50,153 nt of DNA from Vermiculatibacterium agrestimuris (GTDB taxonomy: Bacteria > Bacillota > Clostridia > Oscillospirales > Oscillospiraceae). The stretch is from NCBI RefSeq assembly GCF_943193085.1, contig NZ_CALPCU010000016.1, positions 1 through 50,153 of the forward strand, written 5' to 3'. Below, piece by piece: positions 7,503 to 15,857 of this stretch (positions are counted from its first letter, which is position 1; each line of letters starts with the position of its first letter). The notes under the pieces were generated by a model, which was not told the DNA's origin, searched no databases, and saw only the letters and a program-made list of their open reading frames with translations. A program made the position numbers and the translations under genes.

Positions 7503-7590
7503 CCTCGGAAAATCAGAATGAAAAATTTGGGAACCTTTTTTCAAAAATTGCGTCAAAAGGACAAAGACTTCTTCGAAAGGAGCCACCTCC

Positions 7591-8862
7591 ATGAAAAAAC
7601 GGTTTTTCCCTCTGCTCCTCTCTTTTTCCCTCCTTTCCGGCTGCGCCGCCGGGGCGGTGAGTCCCGTCCCCACCCCCTCCGGCTCGGTGTCGCCGGTAGA
7701 GCTTATCCAAAACGACCCGCAGCCCATAGGAGCGGCCGTCTGCCTCAGCGAAGGGCTGGGAGAGACTTACTCCGCCTTCGCCCTGGAGCTTCTGCGCCAG
7801 AGCCGTACAGAGGGGGAAAATGCCCTGCTCTCCCCTTTATCCGTCCTTTTGGCTCTGGGCATGACCGCCAACGGGGCCGATGGGGATACCTTGGCGCAGT
7901 TTGCGACCGCCCTGGGCATGGGCCGGGACGCCCTCAACAGCCTGTGCGCCCGGTTTCTGGCGGATTACAGCGGCCTGGGCGGCTCCACCGAGAGCACCCT
8001 GCTCAACAGTCTCTGGGCCGACCCGGATCTGACCCTCAACGACCCCTTCGTCCTGCGGTGCCAGGACACCTACAAGGCCCAGCTCTTCAAGGCTGACCTC
8101 CAGTCCCCCGCCACCGTCCAGGCCCTTAACGACTGGGTCAGCGACGCCACCCGGGGACTCATCCCCTCTATCGTGGATGAGTTTGACGACCGGGCCGTAC
8201 TGGCTCTGGTCAATGCCATCTACCTGAAAAACAAGTTTGAGACCCCCTTCCCTGAGCCTCACTCCGAATGGACGATAGACTTCCACAACGCCGACGGCTC
8301 CCTCTCCCAGCCCAGGGGCATGAGCGCCGAGCGCACTATGACCTACCTCTCCCGGGAGGACGCCCAGGGCGTGGTACTGCCCTATGACGACGGGCGGTTG
8401 GGCCTTCTGCTCCTGCTCCCCGACGAGGGGATGGGCCTCACCGACTGCCTCTCCGCCTGGGACGGCGCCACCCTCTCCGGCCTGCTGGCCGGACGGGAGG
8501 AGCGGCAGGTGGATCTGGTCATGCCCAAGTTCAAGGCGGAGTGGAGCGGCTCTTTGGCCGAGCCCCTCGCGGCCATGGGCCTTACCGACGCCTTTGATCC
8601 CAACCTGGCCGACTTTACCTCTATGGGTGCCTGCTCCGACGGCCCTCTCTATATGGGCGACGTGATCCACAAAACTGCCTTCGAGGTCAACGAGAAGGGC
8701 ACCGAGGCCGCCGCTGTCACAGCGGTCATCATGGAGGCTGGGAGCGCCATGCCGCCCCAGGACATGATCGTCCTGCGCTATGACCGGCCCTTTGTCTACG
8801 GCATCGTGGATCTGGAGCTGGGCGTTCCCCTCTTCCTGGGCACCATGGAGCACATGGACTGA
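7591..8862 (+). CDS. serpin family protease inhibitor, lipoprotein
   Basis: The 423-residue product starts with a lipoprotein signal (KKRFFPLLLSFSLLSGC, lipobox LSGC, cysteine at about 18), so it should be anchored outside the cell. The rest is a full serpin fold: NALLSPLSVLLALGMTANGA, NDWVSDATRGLIPSIV, LVNAIYLKNKFETPF and the C-terminal RPFVYGIVD. The hinge of the reactive loop reads EKGTEAAAVTAVI (about 367-379), with Gly, Thr and small residues at P15-P9 as in inhibitory serpins, so it should trap serine proteases irreversibly. The P1 residue lies in MEAGSAMPP and seems small, which points to elastase-like targets; this is inference. GAAAGGAG precedes the ATG. It is monocistronic with a perfect terminator. 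Confidence 0.9.
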   Translation: MKKRFFPLLLSFSLLSGCAAGAVSPVPTPSGSVSPVELIQNDPQPIGAAVCLSEGLGETYSAFALELLRQSRTEGENALLSPLSVLLALGMTANGADGDTLAQFATALGMGRDALNSLCARFLADYSGLGGSTESTLLNSLWADPDLTLNDPFVLRCQDTYKAQLFKADLQSPATVQALNDWVSDATRGLIPSIVDEFDDRAVLALVNAIYLKNKFETPFPEPHSEWTIDFHNADGSLSQPRGMSAERTMTYLSREDAQGVVLPYDDGRLGLLLLLPDEGMGLTDCLSAWDGATLSGLLAGREERQVDLVMPKFKAEWSGSLAEPLAAMGLTDAFDPNLADFTSMGACSDGPLYMGDVIHKTAFEVNEKGTEAAAVTAVIMEAGSAMPPQDMIVLRYDRPFVYGIVDLELGVPLFLGTMEHMD

Positions 8863-8875
8863 AGCATATACCGCC

Positions 8876-8911
8876 GCAAGGACGCTCCGGCCGGAGCGTC
8901 CTTGCTTTTTT
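8876..8911 (+). terminator. intrinsic terminator after the serpin
   Basis: A perfect 30-base palindrome (8876-8905) followed by T6. The right arm also contains the -35 of the azlC promoter. Confidence 0.85.
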
Positions 8912-8930
8912 CTGCCGTTTATGGTACACT
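8902..8930 (+). promoter_or_regulatory. promoter of azlCD
   Basis: TTGCTT (8902-8907), 17-base spacer, TACACT (8925-8930). The -35 overlaps the end of the serpin terminator hairpin. Confidence 0.5.
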
Positions 8931-8963
8931 TCCCCACAAAGTGATACAAAAGGAAGTGTCCCT

Positions 8964-9683
8964 ATGCAATCCCCCTCCGTCCGGCGCAAGGCCCTTGCCG
9001 CCGCCTTTCCCCAGACCATCCCCATTCTCACCGGCTTTGCCTTTCTGGGCTTTACCTACGGCATTTATATGAACGTCTCCGGTTTCCCCTTCTGGTATCC
9101 CATGTTCATGGCCCTCATCATCTTCGGCGGGTCGCTGGAGTTTGTGGCGGTGGAGATGCTCCTCTCCCCCTTCGCCCCGGCGGCCTGCTTTCTCATGGCT
9201 CTGATGATTCAGGCCCGGCACCTCTTTTACGGCATCGCCATACTGGATAAGTACAAGGGCCTGGGCTGGAAGAGGTTCTACCTCATCTTCTCCCTGTGCG
9301 ACGAGACCTTTTCCATCAACTGCTCCGCCGTGGTGCCGAAGGATGTGGACAAGGGCTGGTTCTACTTCTTCGTCTCCCTGCTGGATCAGAGCTATTGGGT
9401 CGCCGCCGCCGCCCTGGGCGGGCTGGCCGGCTCCCTGCTCCCCTTCAATACGGAGGGGCTGGACTTTGTGATGACCGCCATGTTCGTGGTCATCCTGCTG
9501 GAGCAGCTTTTGAAGGAGGAGAAGCACTACACCGCCCTCATCGGCGGCGGGGCCTCCCTGCTGTGCCTGCTCCTCTTCGGCCCGGACTCTTTTCTCATCC
9601 CCACCATGGTGTGTATTCTGGGCCTTCTCACCCTGCTGCGAAAGCCCATCGAGCCAAACCTGGAAGGAGGTGAGGCGGCATGA
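8964..9683 (+). CDS. azlC: AzlC family branched-chain amino acid exporter, large subunit
   Basis: The 239-residue membrane protein has the AzlC features: an N-terminal FPQTIPILTGFAFLGFTYGIYM, the FGGSLEFVAVEML helix, IQARHLFYGIAILDKYK and CDETFSINCS. Partner AzlD completes the exporter, known from Bacillus subtilis as an exporter of branched-chain amino acid analogues and from E. coli as YgaZH, a valine exporter. The ATG is preceded by AAAGGAAG. The stop overlaps the azlD start by four bases (ATGA), so the two are translated together. Confidence 0.9.
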   Translation: MQSPSVRRKALAAAFPQTIPILTGFAFLGFTYGIYMNVSGFPFWYPMFMALIIFGGSLEFVAVEMLLSPFAPAACFLMALMIQARHLFYGIAILDKYKGLGWKRFYLIFSLCDETFSINCSAVVPKDVDKGWFYFFVSLLDQSYWVAAAALGGLAGSLLPFNTEGLDFVMTAMFVVILLEQLLKEEKHYTALIGGGASLLCLLLFGPDSFLIPTMVCILGLLTLLRKPIEPNLEGGEAA

Positions 9684-10006
9684 CCCTCCTGCAGCAGGCC
9701 ATTACCATCGCCGTCTGCGCCCTGGCCACCATGCTCACCCGGTTCCTCCCCTTTCTCCTCTTCTCCGAAAGGCGGCCCACCCCTAAGTATGTGACCTATC
9801 TGGGCAGGGCCCTCCCCGCCGCCATCTTCGCCATGCTGGTGGTCTACTGCCTGCGGAATGTCGGCGTTTTTACCGGCTCCCACGGCCTGCCCGAGGCCAT
9901 GGCCATCGCCGTCACCGCGGCCCTTCACCTGTGGAAGCGGCAAATGCTGCTGTCCATTGCCGGCGGCACGGTATGCTATATGCTGCTGATACAGCTGGTG
10001 TTTTAA
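9680..10006 (+). CDS. azlD: AzlD family branched-chain amino acid exporter, small subunit
   Basis: The 108-residue protein has four hydrophobic segments and begins with ITIAVCALATMLTRFLPFLLF, typical of AzlD/YgaH. GGAGGTGAGG lies just upstream within azlC and the starts and stops overlap as ATGA. It pairs with AzlC in the membrane to export branched-chain amino acids. Confidence 0.9.
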   Translation: MTLLQQAITIAVCALATMLTRFLPFLLFSERRPTPKYVTYLGRALPAAIFAMLVVYCLRNVGVFTGSHGLPEAMAIAVTAALHLWKRQMLLSIAGGTVCYMLLIQLVF

Positions 10007-10023
10007 GCCTCTACGGAGTAAAA

Positions 10024-10058
10024 AACGAGCCCCGGAGCTTTCCGCTCCGGGGCTCGTT
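10024..10058. terminator. bidirectional terminator between azlD and the aminopeptidase
   Basis: A 15-base-pair perfect stem (10024-10038 with 10044-10058, loop TTTCC). The T-run is good only on the minus strand (TTTTTT), so it mainly ends the aminopeptidase transcript. Confidence 0.8.
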
Positions 10059-10070
10059 CTCATTCTTCCC

Positions 10071-11477
10071 TTACGACTGGTAGATGACCTTCATGCCCTT
10101 ATAGGTCATATAGCAGTCCAGCTTGCCGGTGACCTCGAAGGGGGCGTGCATGGACAGTACCGGCACGCCCGCGTCCAGGGTGTCGATGTCCCGCTCCGCC
10201 ATATAGCAGGCCACGGTGCCGCCGCCGCCGGCGTCCACCTTGCCCAGCTCGGCCATCTGCCAGATGACCCCGGCGGCATCCAGCGCCCGGCGGACAAAGC
10301 CCACCACCTCGGCGGAGGCGTCGCTGGCCCCTGACTTGCCCCGGGCGCCGGTGTACTTGCAGAAGCCCATGCCGTAATTGACCTGGGCGCTGTTGCGCTT
10401 TTCATAGACCTCGGCAAAGTTGGGGTCATAGGCCGCGGTCACGTCGGCGGACAGGCAGAAGGAGTGCTCATAGCAGGTCTTCAGCGCCACCCGCTGGGCA
10501 TCGCACAGATCGCTCATGAAGGTATCAAAAGCGGCGGACTTCATGCCGGTGACGCCCTCGGAGCCGATCTCCTCCTTGTCCGCCAGCATACACACCGCCG
10601 TGTGAACGGGGCGCTTTGTGTCCAGCAGGGCGGCAAAGGCGGCGTAGGCACACACCCGGTCGTCCTGGCCGTAGGCCCCGATGAGGGAGCGGTCAAACCC
10701 GATGTCGCAGGCGCGGAAGGCGGGCACCGCCTCCAGCTCAGCGGAGATAAAGTCGGTCTCCACCAGCCCGTATTTCTGGTTAAGGATGTCCAGGATCGCC
10801 AGCTTCACCCGGTCGGCCCCCTCGTCGTCCTTGAAGGGGCGGGAGCCCACCAGAATGTTCAGGGTCTCGCCGGGAATGGCCTCCCCCAGGGGCTTTTTGG
10901 ACTGCTCTCCCCCAAGGTGGGGCAGCAGGTCGTCCACCGTGAAGAGGGGGTCGCCCTCCGCCGCGCCGATGGCCACCTTCACGCTGGAACCGTCCTTGCG
11001 CACAATGACGCCGTGGAGCTCCAGGGGGATGGTGACCCACTGGTACTTGCGGATACCGCCGTAGTAGTGGGTCTTGAGAAAGGCCAGCTCACTGTCCTCA
11101 TAGAGGGGCTGGGGCTTCAAGTCCAGGCGGGGGGAGTCGATATGGGCCGCGCCGATGGAAACTCCATCGGCCAGGCTCTTCTCCCCAATCACCGCCAGCA
11201 TCACCGCCTTGCCCCGGTTGACCCGGTAGAGCTTGTCGCCGGGGATCACCGCCATGCCCCGGGTAAAGGGCACAAAGCCGTGGGCTTCGGCCTGGCGGAC
11301 GATCTCATCCACCGCCTCACGCTCAGTCATGGCGGCGTCCAGGAATTTCTTATAGTCCTCACAGTAGGACTTCATGGCCGCCTCGTCCTCGGCAGTGAGC
11401 AGGTCGTAGCCGTTCTTGCGCTGATCCAGCAGGAGCTCGCGCCGAAGCTGGCCGGCCGTCTTTTCCTTTTCTTCCAT
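10071..11477 (-). CDS. M18 family zinc aminopeptidase
   Basis: The 468-residue cytoplasmic metallopeptidase removes N-terminal residues, usually acidic or neutral, from peptides. M18 motifs are clear: the metal ligand block GAAHIDSPRLDLKPQP, DKEEIGSEGVTGMKS with the catalytic glutamates, a DVTAAYDPNF metal block, and the C-terminal VLSMHAPFEV histidine. The second ATG of the open frame is used since AAGGAGG lies 8 bases upstream of it. The upstream gene coaE ends 77 bases before and a possible promoter lies in this gap, so it may be expressed both alone and with the long upstream cluster. Confidence 0.9.
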   Translation of the reverse strand: MEEKEKTAGQLRRELLLDQRKNGYDLLTAEDEAAMKSYCEDYKKFLDAAMTEREAVDEIVRQAEAHGFVPFTRGMAVIPGDKLYRVNRGKAVMLAVIGEKSLADGVSIGAAHIDSPRLDLKPQPLYEDSELAFLKTHYYGGIRKYQWVTIPLELHGVIVRKDGSSVKVAIGAAEGDPLFTVDDLLPHLGGEQSKKPLGEAIPGETLNILVGSRPFKDDEGADRVKLAILDILNQKYGLVETDFISAELEAVPAFRACDIGFDRSLIGAYGQDDRVCAYAAFAALLDTKRPVHTAVCMLADKEEIGSEGVTGMKSAAFDTFMSDLCDAQRVALKTCYEHSFCLSADVTAAYDPNFAEVYEKRNSAQVNYGMGFCKYTGARGKSGASDASAEVVGFVRRALDAAGVIWQMAELGKVDAGGGGTVACYMAERDIDTLDAGVPVLSMHAPFEVTGKLDCYMTYKGMKVIYQS

Positions 11478-11501
11478 GGGAAATACCTCCTTTTGGTACA
11501 T

Positions 11502-11529
11502 TCTATACAAGATAGCACATAATTGTGAA
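11502..11529 (-). promoter_or_regulatory. possible promoter of the aminopeptidase
   Basis: On the minus strand TTCACA (11524-11529) and TATAGA (11502-11507) with a 16-base spacer, in the 77-base gap after coaE. The match is moderate. Confidence 0.35.
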
Positions 11530-11554
11530 CTTTTCTATCAAACTCCGGCCCTTT

Positions 11555-12148
11555 TTACTCTAGCAGCGCCCGAAAGAGGAGCAGCGCCCGCTCCTCGAAG
11601 TCCTCCGGCCTGTCCCCCTCCCGGTTTTCCAGGGTATGATCGCTGTGGCTGCGGAAGAACGTATCCGGCTTCTGGGCCAGCGCCCGGCGGCGGGCGTAGT
11701 CTTCGTCGATGCCGTCCCGGGCCATGATGCGGCGCACCCGCACTTCAAGAGGCGCCAGCACGGCCACCACCACGTCGCACCACTGTCCCAGGCCGCTTTC
11801 TATGAGGGCGATGGCGTCGATGGCCAGGGCGGCGCGGCCCTCCCCCTCCGCCTTCCTTTTCAGCCCGGCGATCTCCGAGAGGATCGCGGGGTGCGTCAGG
11901 GCGTTGAGCTCCTCCAAACGGTGGGGGTAGACCGCCTGGGAGAGCCGTCTGCGGTCTATCTTGCCCATTTTGTCCAGAATTTCTTCCCCAAACGCCCCTG
12001 TCAGCGCCTTTTTCAGGCTCTCGCTCTCCTCCAGGAGCCGGTGATAGACCGCGTCGGCATCCACCACCTCCGCCCCCAACGACCGCAGGGCGTTGAGGGC
12101 AGTGGTCTTTCCCGCACCGGTGGGGCCGGTGATCCCGATGGTCTTCAT
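11555..12148 (-). CDS. coaE: dephospho-CoA kinase
   Basis: The 197-residue product phosphorylates the 3'-hydroxyl of dephospho-CoA, the last step in coenzyme A synthesis. The P-loop is GITGPTGAGKTT (residues 5-16), followed by GAEVVDADAVYH, the substrate-binding LTHPAIL, and the lid RIMARDGIDEDYARRR. Length fits the family (about 200). Its ATG overlaps the stop of the HD-domain gene as ATGA, so it is translationally coupled to that gene. Confidence 0.93.
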   Translation of the reverse strand: MKTIGITGPTGAGKTTALNALRSLGAEVVDADAVYHRLLEESESLKKALTGAFGEEILDKMGKIDRRRLSQAVYPHRLEELNALTHPAILSEIAGLKRKAEGEGRAALAIDAIALIESGLGQWCDVVVAVLAPLEVRVRRIMARDGIDEDYARRRALAQKPDTFFRSHSDHTLENREGDRPEDFEERALLLFRALLE

Positions 12149-12747
12149 CAGGTGTTCTCCGCCGTCTCCGTCTCTATGGCGTCCTCGGTCTGGGCCATGG
12201 CCTGGAGAGTCTTATCCAGCAGCGCATCCAGCTCCCAGCCCAGGTTTTCCGCCCCCTGGGCGATACACTCCCGGGAGCAGCCGGCGGCAAACTTCTTGTC
12301 CTTGTACTTCTTCTTCAGGCTCTTCAGCTCCATGTCCTTGGTGGACTTGCTGGGCCGCATGAGGGCGGCGGCGCCAATAAGCCCGGTGAGCTCGTCGCAG
12401 GCGAAGAGAACCTTCTCCATCTCCAGCTCGGGCTTTGCGTCGGTGCCCGTCATACCCCAGCCGTGGGAGCAGACGGCGTGGATGAACTCGTCGGTGAAGC
12501 CCGCCTCAGCCAAAAGTTCGGGAGCTTTGACGCAGTGCTCCTCGGGCCATTTCTCAAAGTCCACGTCATGCATCAGGCCCACCAGAGACCAGAACTCCTT
12601 ATCCTCCCCGTATCCCAGCGTGTCGGCAAACCAGCCCATCACATGGGAGACGGTGATGCCGTGGCGAATGTGGAAGGGCTCAGAATTATACTTCTTCAAG
12701 GTCTCCAGCGCTGTTTCCCGGCTCACACCTGCAGTTAATATACTCAT
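12148..12747 (-). CDS. HD-domain hydrolase
   Basis: The 199-residue protein has the metal-binding HD fold: histidines in HIRHGITVSHVMGW, the HD pair in VGLMHDVDFEKWPEEH (His 60, Asp 61) and the later ICSH-like AVCSHGWGM. The N-terminal ETALETLKKYNSEPFHIRH form is seen in clostridial proteins annotated only as HD-domain or HDIG hydrolases. The substrate is unknown; relatives are phosphohydrolases. AAAGGAG precedes the ATG. It follows tsaC by 71 bases and overlaps coaE. Confidence 0.8.
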   Translation of the reverse strand: MSILTAGVSRETALETLKKYNSEPFHIRHGITVSHVMGWFADTLGYGEDKEFWSLVGLMHDVDFEKWPEEHCVKAPELLAEAGFTDEFIHAVCSHGWGMTGTDAKPELEMEKVLFACDELTGLIGAAALMRPSKSTKDMELKSLKKKYKDKKFAAGCSRECIAQGAENLGWELDALLDKTLQAMAQTEDAIETETAENT

Positions 12748-12818
12748 TTGTGCTCTCTCCTTTTTCTGTTCTCGGTTCCTGCTGTGCCGGCTGTTCTGCC
12801 AAAGTAAAGGCAGCCGCT

Positions 12819-13835
12819 CTATGAAAGTTCGATGATATGGAAGCCCGCGGCCTTATTCAGGCGGTTGGTCACCGCCAGGCCCAGGCCCGTGTCCGTGGGA
12901 GACTGGGCCCAGATGTCGGTGACGTCCAAGTGGTCAAAGGCCCGGAGGGCCTCAAAGATACGCCTTGCCTGCTGGGCCTGGTCGGCGGCGGGGCCGATGG
13001 CCTCCACCGGGTGGCCGCGAAAATAGCCCTTGAACTCATCAAAGCAGATGACGCCGCTTTTTTCACCCATGCGGGCCACGATGTACCCCGCCGTCATGTC
13101 CGGATCGCCCTTCACCACGGTGACGGGGGCCTTGGGTGCGTAGTGGCGGTACTTCATGCCGGGGGCCTTGGGCTGCTCGCCGGGCGCCATGAGCCGGCGG
13201 ATGGCCTCGTCCACCGCCACGTCTCCCAACACCTCCTCCAGCGCCTCCAACGTCACTCCGCCGGGGCGGAGCAGCCGCGGCGGGGTGACGGTCAGGTCGA
13301 GGATGGTGGACTCCACCCCCACCCGGCAGGGGCCGTCGTCCAAAATGGCGTCGATCTTGCCGTCCATATCCTCCAGCATGGCCGCCGCCGTGGTGGGGCT
13401 GGGCCGTCCCGAGGCGTTGCCTGAGGGGGCGGCGATGGGCACATCGGCGGCGGCGATGACCTGCCTTGTCACGGCGCAGTCGGGGCAGCGCATGCCCACG
13501 GTGTCAAGGCCCGCCGTCACCGTATCGGGGACAATGCGCTTCCGGGGCAGGATCATGGTGAGAGGCCCGGGCCAGAAACGGCAGGCCAGCTCATAGGCCA
13601 CCGCCGGAATGTCCGCGCAGTACCGCTCCAGCCAGCCTGCGTCGGAGACATGGAGGATAAGGGGATTATCCTGGGGGCGGCCCTTGGCGTCGAAGATGGC
13701 GTGGACGGCCTTTTCGTCCAGGCCGTTGGCCCCCAGGCCGTAAACCGTCTCGGTGGGGATGCCGAGAAGACCGCCGGCGGAGATGACCCCGGCGGCGGCG
13801 GCAACGTCCCGGCTTGTCAGGCGTTTGGTATCCAT
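12819..13835 (-). CDS. tsaC: L-threonylcarbamoyladenylate synthase (YrdC plus Sua5 C-terminal domain)
   Basis: The 338-residue enzyme makes threonylcarbamoyl-AMP from threonine, bicarbonate and ATP for the t6A modification of ANN-reading tRNAs. Residues 1 to about 210 are the YrdC domain, with GIPTETVYGLGANGLD and IFDAKGRPQDNPLILHV; the C-terminal 120 residues are the Sua5 domain, linked by PGMKYRHYAPKAPV. This is the long, Sua5-type form. The ATG shares a base with the stop of the preceding small gene (TGATG), and there is no strong separate ribosome site, so translation is coupled. Confidence 0.93.
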   Translation of the reverse strand: MDTKRLTSRDVAAAAGVISAGGLLGIPTETVYGLGANGLDEKAVHAIFDAKGRPQDNPLILHVSDAGWLERYCADIPAVAYELACRFWPGPLTMILPRKRIVPDTVTAGLDTVGMRCPDCAVTRQVIAAADVPIAAPSGNASGRPSPTTAAAMLEDMDGKIDAILDDGPCRVGVESTILDLTVTPPRLLRPGGVTLEALEEVLGDVAVDEAIRRLMAPGEQPKAPGMKYRHYAPKAPVTVVKGDPDMTAGYIVARMGEKSGVICFDEFKGYFRGHPVEAIGPAADQAQQARRIFEALRAFDHLDVTDIWAQSPTDTGLGLAVTNRLNKAAGFHIIELS

Positions 13836-14104
13836 CACTCGAAAATGCCGATGACGGCCCCGGCGATCTCCATGGTGGTCTCCTTGACAAAGCCCGCCTG
13901 CTGAAGATAGTTCTTCACCGCCAGAATGGCATACTTGGGGTTGATCTTCTCATCCTCCAGCTCCATCTCAACAAAGCCCCCCACTCCGCTCTGGCCGGAG
14001 GCCAGGAGCCAGCCGTCCTCCTCCAGCACGTCGTCCAGGTCGGCCCTCATCTGGAGCAGATCCTTGTCTTTGGGAAGGGCAGGAAAGTCGATTCGAAGTA
14101 CCAT
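13835..14104 (-). CDS. 89-residue conserved protein of unknown function
   Basis: The small acidic protein (VLRIDFPALPKDKDLLQ at the start, a central QSGVGGFVEMELED) shows a predicted alpha-beta mix and no cysteine or membrane segment. AAAGGAG stands before its ATG. It lies one base after the prfA stop and overlaps tsaC, so it is surely translated within this operon. I do not recognise the family. Position between release factor 1 and the t6A synthase suggests, but does not show, a link to translation. Confidence 0.65.
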   Translation of the reverse strand: MVLRIDFPALPKDKDLLQMRADLDDVLEEDGWLLASGQSGVGGFVEMELEDEKINPKYAILAVKNYLQQAGFVKETTMEIAGAVIGIFE

Positions 14105-14105
14105 A

Positions 14106-15167
14106 TCACTGTGTCTCCTTTTCTAATCTGGCCGCCTGGTGGTTGGTCACCAGCGCATCGATGATCTCATCCAGGTCTCCGTTCATCACCGCGTCCAATT
14201 GATAGAGGGTCAGCCCCACCCGGTGATCGGTGAGACGGCCCTGGGGGAAATTATAGGTGCGGATGCGCTCGTTACGCATGCCGGAACCCACCTGGCTTCT
14301 TCGCTGGGCGGAATGCTCTCCCTCCACCCGCTGCCGCTCCTCCTCATAGAGCCGGGAGGCCAGAAGGCGCATGGCCTTCTCCCGGTTTTGAAACTGGCTG
14401 CGCTCCTGCTGACACTCCACCACCATGCCCGTGGGCCTGTGGATGAGCCGAACGGCAGAGGAGGTCTTGTTGATGTGCTGGCCTCCCGCTCCTGAGGAGC
14501 GGAACACCTGCATCTCCACGTCGGCGGGGTCGATCTTCACGTCCACCTCTTCCATCTCGGGCAGCACCGCCACGGTGACGGTGGAGGTGTGCACCCGCCC
14601 GCCGGACTCCGTCTCCGGCACCCGCTGCACCCGGTGGACGCCGCTTTCAAACTTCAGGCGGCTGTATGCGTTTTCGCCATTGATGGTGAAGCATATCTCC
14701 TTGAGGCCCCCCAGCTCGGTCTCGCTGGCGGAGTCCACCTCCACGCTCCAATGGCGGGCCTCGGCGTACATGGTATACATACGAAACAGGGAGTGGGCGA
14801 ACAGGGCGGCCTCCTCTCCCCCCACCCCGGCCCGGATCTCCACGATGACGTTCTTACCGTCGTCGGGATCCTTGGGAAGGAGCAGGAGTTTCAGCCGCTC
14901 CTCCAGGGTGGGCAGAAGGGCCTTGGCGGCGGCGAATTCCTCCCGGGCCATATCTCCCAGCTCCGGGTCGGAAAAAAGGGTCTGGGCCTCCTCCAGGTCT
15001 TTTTGGGCCTGGAGCCAGGCCCGGTAGGTCTCCATGAGGGGCGCAAGCTCCCGCTGTTCTTTGTTGAGCTTGGCGGCCAGGGCCGGATCGCTGTAAGTCT
15101 CGGCGGAGGAAAGGCGCTCCTCCACCTCCTGGTAGCGTTGCTCGATGCGCCTCAGTTTATCCAGCAC
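14106..15167 (-). CDS. prfA: peptide chain release factor 1
   Basis: The 353-residue factor reads UAA and UAG stop codons and triggers peptide release. The GGQ motif lies in SSGAGGQHINKTSSA (about residues 226-232) and the stop-codon recognition tripeptide PxT in RVQRVPETESGG. Length is right for RF1 (about 355). The start is GTG, with GGGAGG 9 bases upstream. It follows the ydcF-like gene by 21 bases. In many Bacillota prfA has prmC next to it; here the methyltransferase is absent from the neighbourhood. Confidence 0.95.
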   Translation of the reverse strand: MLDKLRRIEQRYQEVEERLSSAETYSDPALAAKLNKEQRELAPLMETYRAWLQAQKDLEEAQTLFSDPELGDMAREEFAAAKALLPTLEERLKLLLLPKDPDDGKNVIVEIRAGVGGEEAALFAHSLFRMYTMYAEARHWSVEVDSASETELGGLKEICFTINGENAYSRLKFESGVHRVQRVPETESGGRVHTSTVTVAVLPEMEEVDVKIDPADVEMQVFRSSGAGGQHINKTSSAVRLIHRPTGMVVECQQERSQFQNREKAMRLLASRLYEEERQRVEGEHSAQRRSQVGSGMRNERIRTYNFPQGRLTDHRVGLTLYQLDAVMNGDLDEIIDALVTNHQAARLEKETQ

Positions 15168-15188
15168 AAGCGAAGTGCCTCCCTTCTT

Positions 15189-15857
15189 TCAACGGTCAAA
15201 GACAAAGGATTTTACCAGGGCCAGCGGCTCCCGGAAGAACATCTGAACCGCCGAGGGGGTGTGGCTCACCGGGGCGGCCAGGGTGGAGGTCTTCTCCAAA
15301 TGTCCTCCGGCCCTCGCCCACAGCATCCGGATCCGGGCCAGGTGGAAGCCGCTGGACACCAGCAGCACCTCGCCGCCGGGCTCCAGTCCTTTCGTCTCCC
15401 CCGTGGCGATGCTGACCGTCGTCCCCACCTCGCCCATGAGGTCCAGGGTGTAGTTCACATTCTGCCAGGTGTTCCGGGACTGAGGCTCCATATAAATGTT
15501 CTCTCCGTCCACTCCGTGAGCGGTGAGGTAGTCGTACATACACTGGGCCTCCGACATATGCTCGTCGTCCCCCTTGCCTCCGGCGACCACAATGTTCATA
15601 TCCGGGTGGTCTTCCAGATAGCTCAAGGCCGTATCCAGCCGATCCTGGAGCAGGATAGAGGGGCCCCAGGGCTTCACCTGACAGCCGAAGATGACCATGG
15701 TTTGGGGGTTCCCAATGATATCTGTCCGGCTGTGGACGCCGATGTAGACCTCCAGGGCCGCAAAGCACAAAAGCCCCAGGGCAATGAGCGCCGCCAGGCA
15801 CTTGACCCACAGCCGTTTTTTCCGGCCGGCGTAGGGCTTATATCCCTTCTGTCTCAT
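15189..15857 (-). CDS. YdcF/DUF218 family membrane-anchored protein
   Basis: The 222-residue protein starts with a basic stretch and one membrane helix (LWVKCLAALIALGLLCFAAL, about 16-35). The rest is the DUF218 domain, with MVIFGCQVKPWGPS, VVAGGKGDDEHMSEAQ, EPQSRNTWQNV and SSGFHLARIRML. Family members include SanA and ElyC of E. coli, which affect envelope integrity and peptidoglycan or enterobacterial common antigen steps, but their chemistry is unsettled. Its ATG overlaps the ABC-F stop (ATGA). Its place behind ddl and murF agrees with an envelope role. Confidence 0.85.
   Translation of the reverse strand: MRQKGYKPYAGRKKRLWVKCLAALIALGLLCFAALEVYIGVHSRTDIIGNPQTMVIFGCQVKPWGPSILLQDRLDTALSYLEDHPDMNIVVAGGKGDDEHMSEAQCMYDYLTAHGVDGENIYMEPQSRNTWQNVNYTLDLMGEVGTTVSIATGETKGLEPGGEVLLVSSGFHLARIRMLWARAGGHLEKTSTLAAPVSHTPSAVQMFFREPLALVKSFVFDR

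Noticed and set aside
8876..8905. Perfect 30-base palindrome as an operator or recombination site
   Set aside because: It is directly followed by T6 after a stop codon, so an intrinsic terminator explains it fully.
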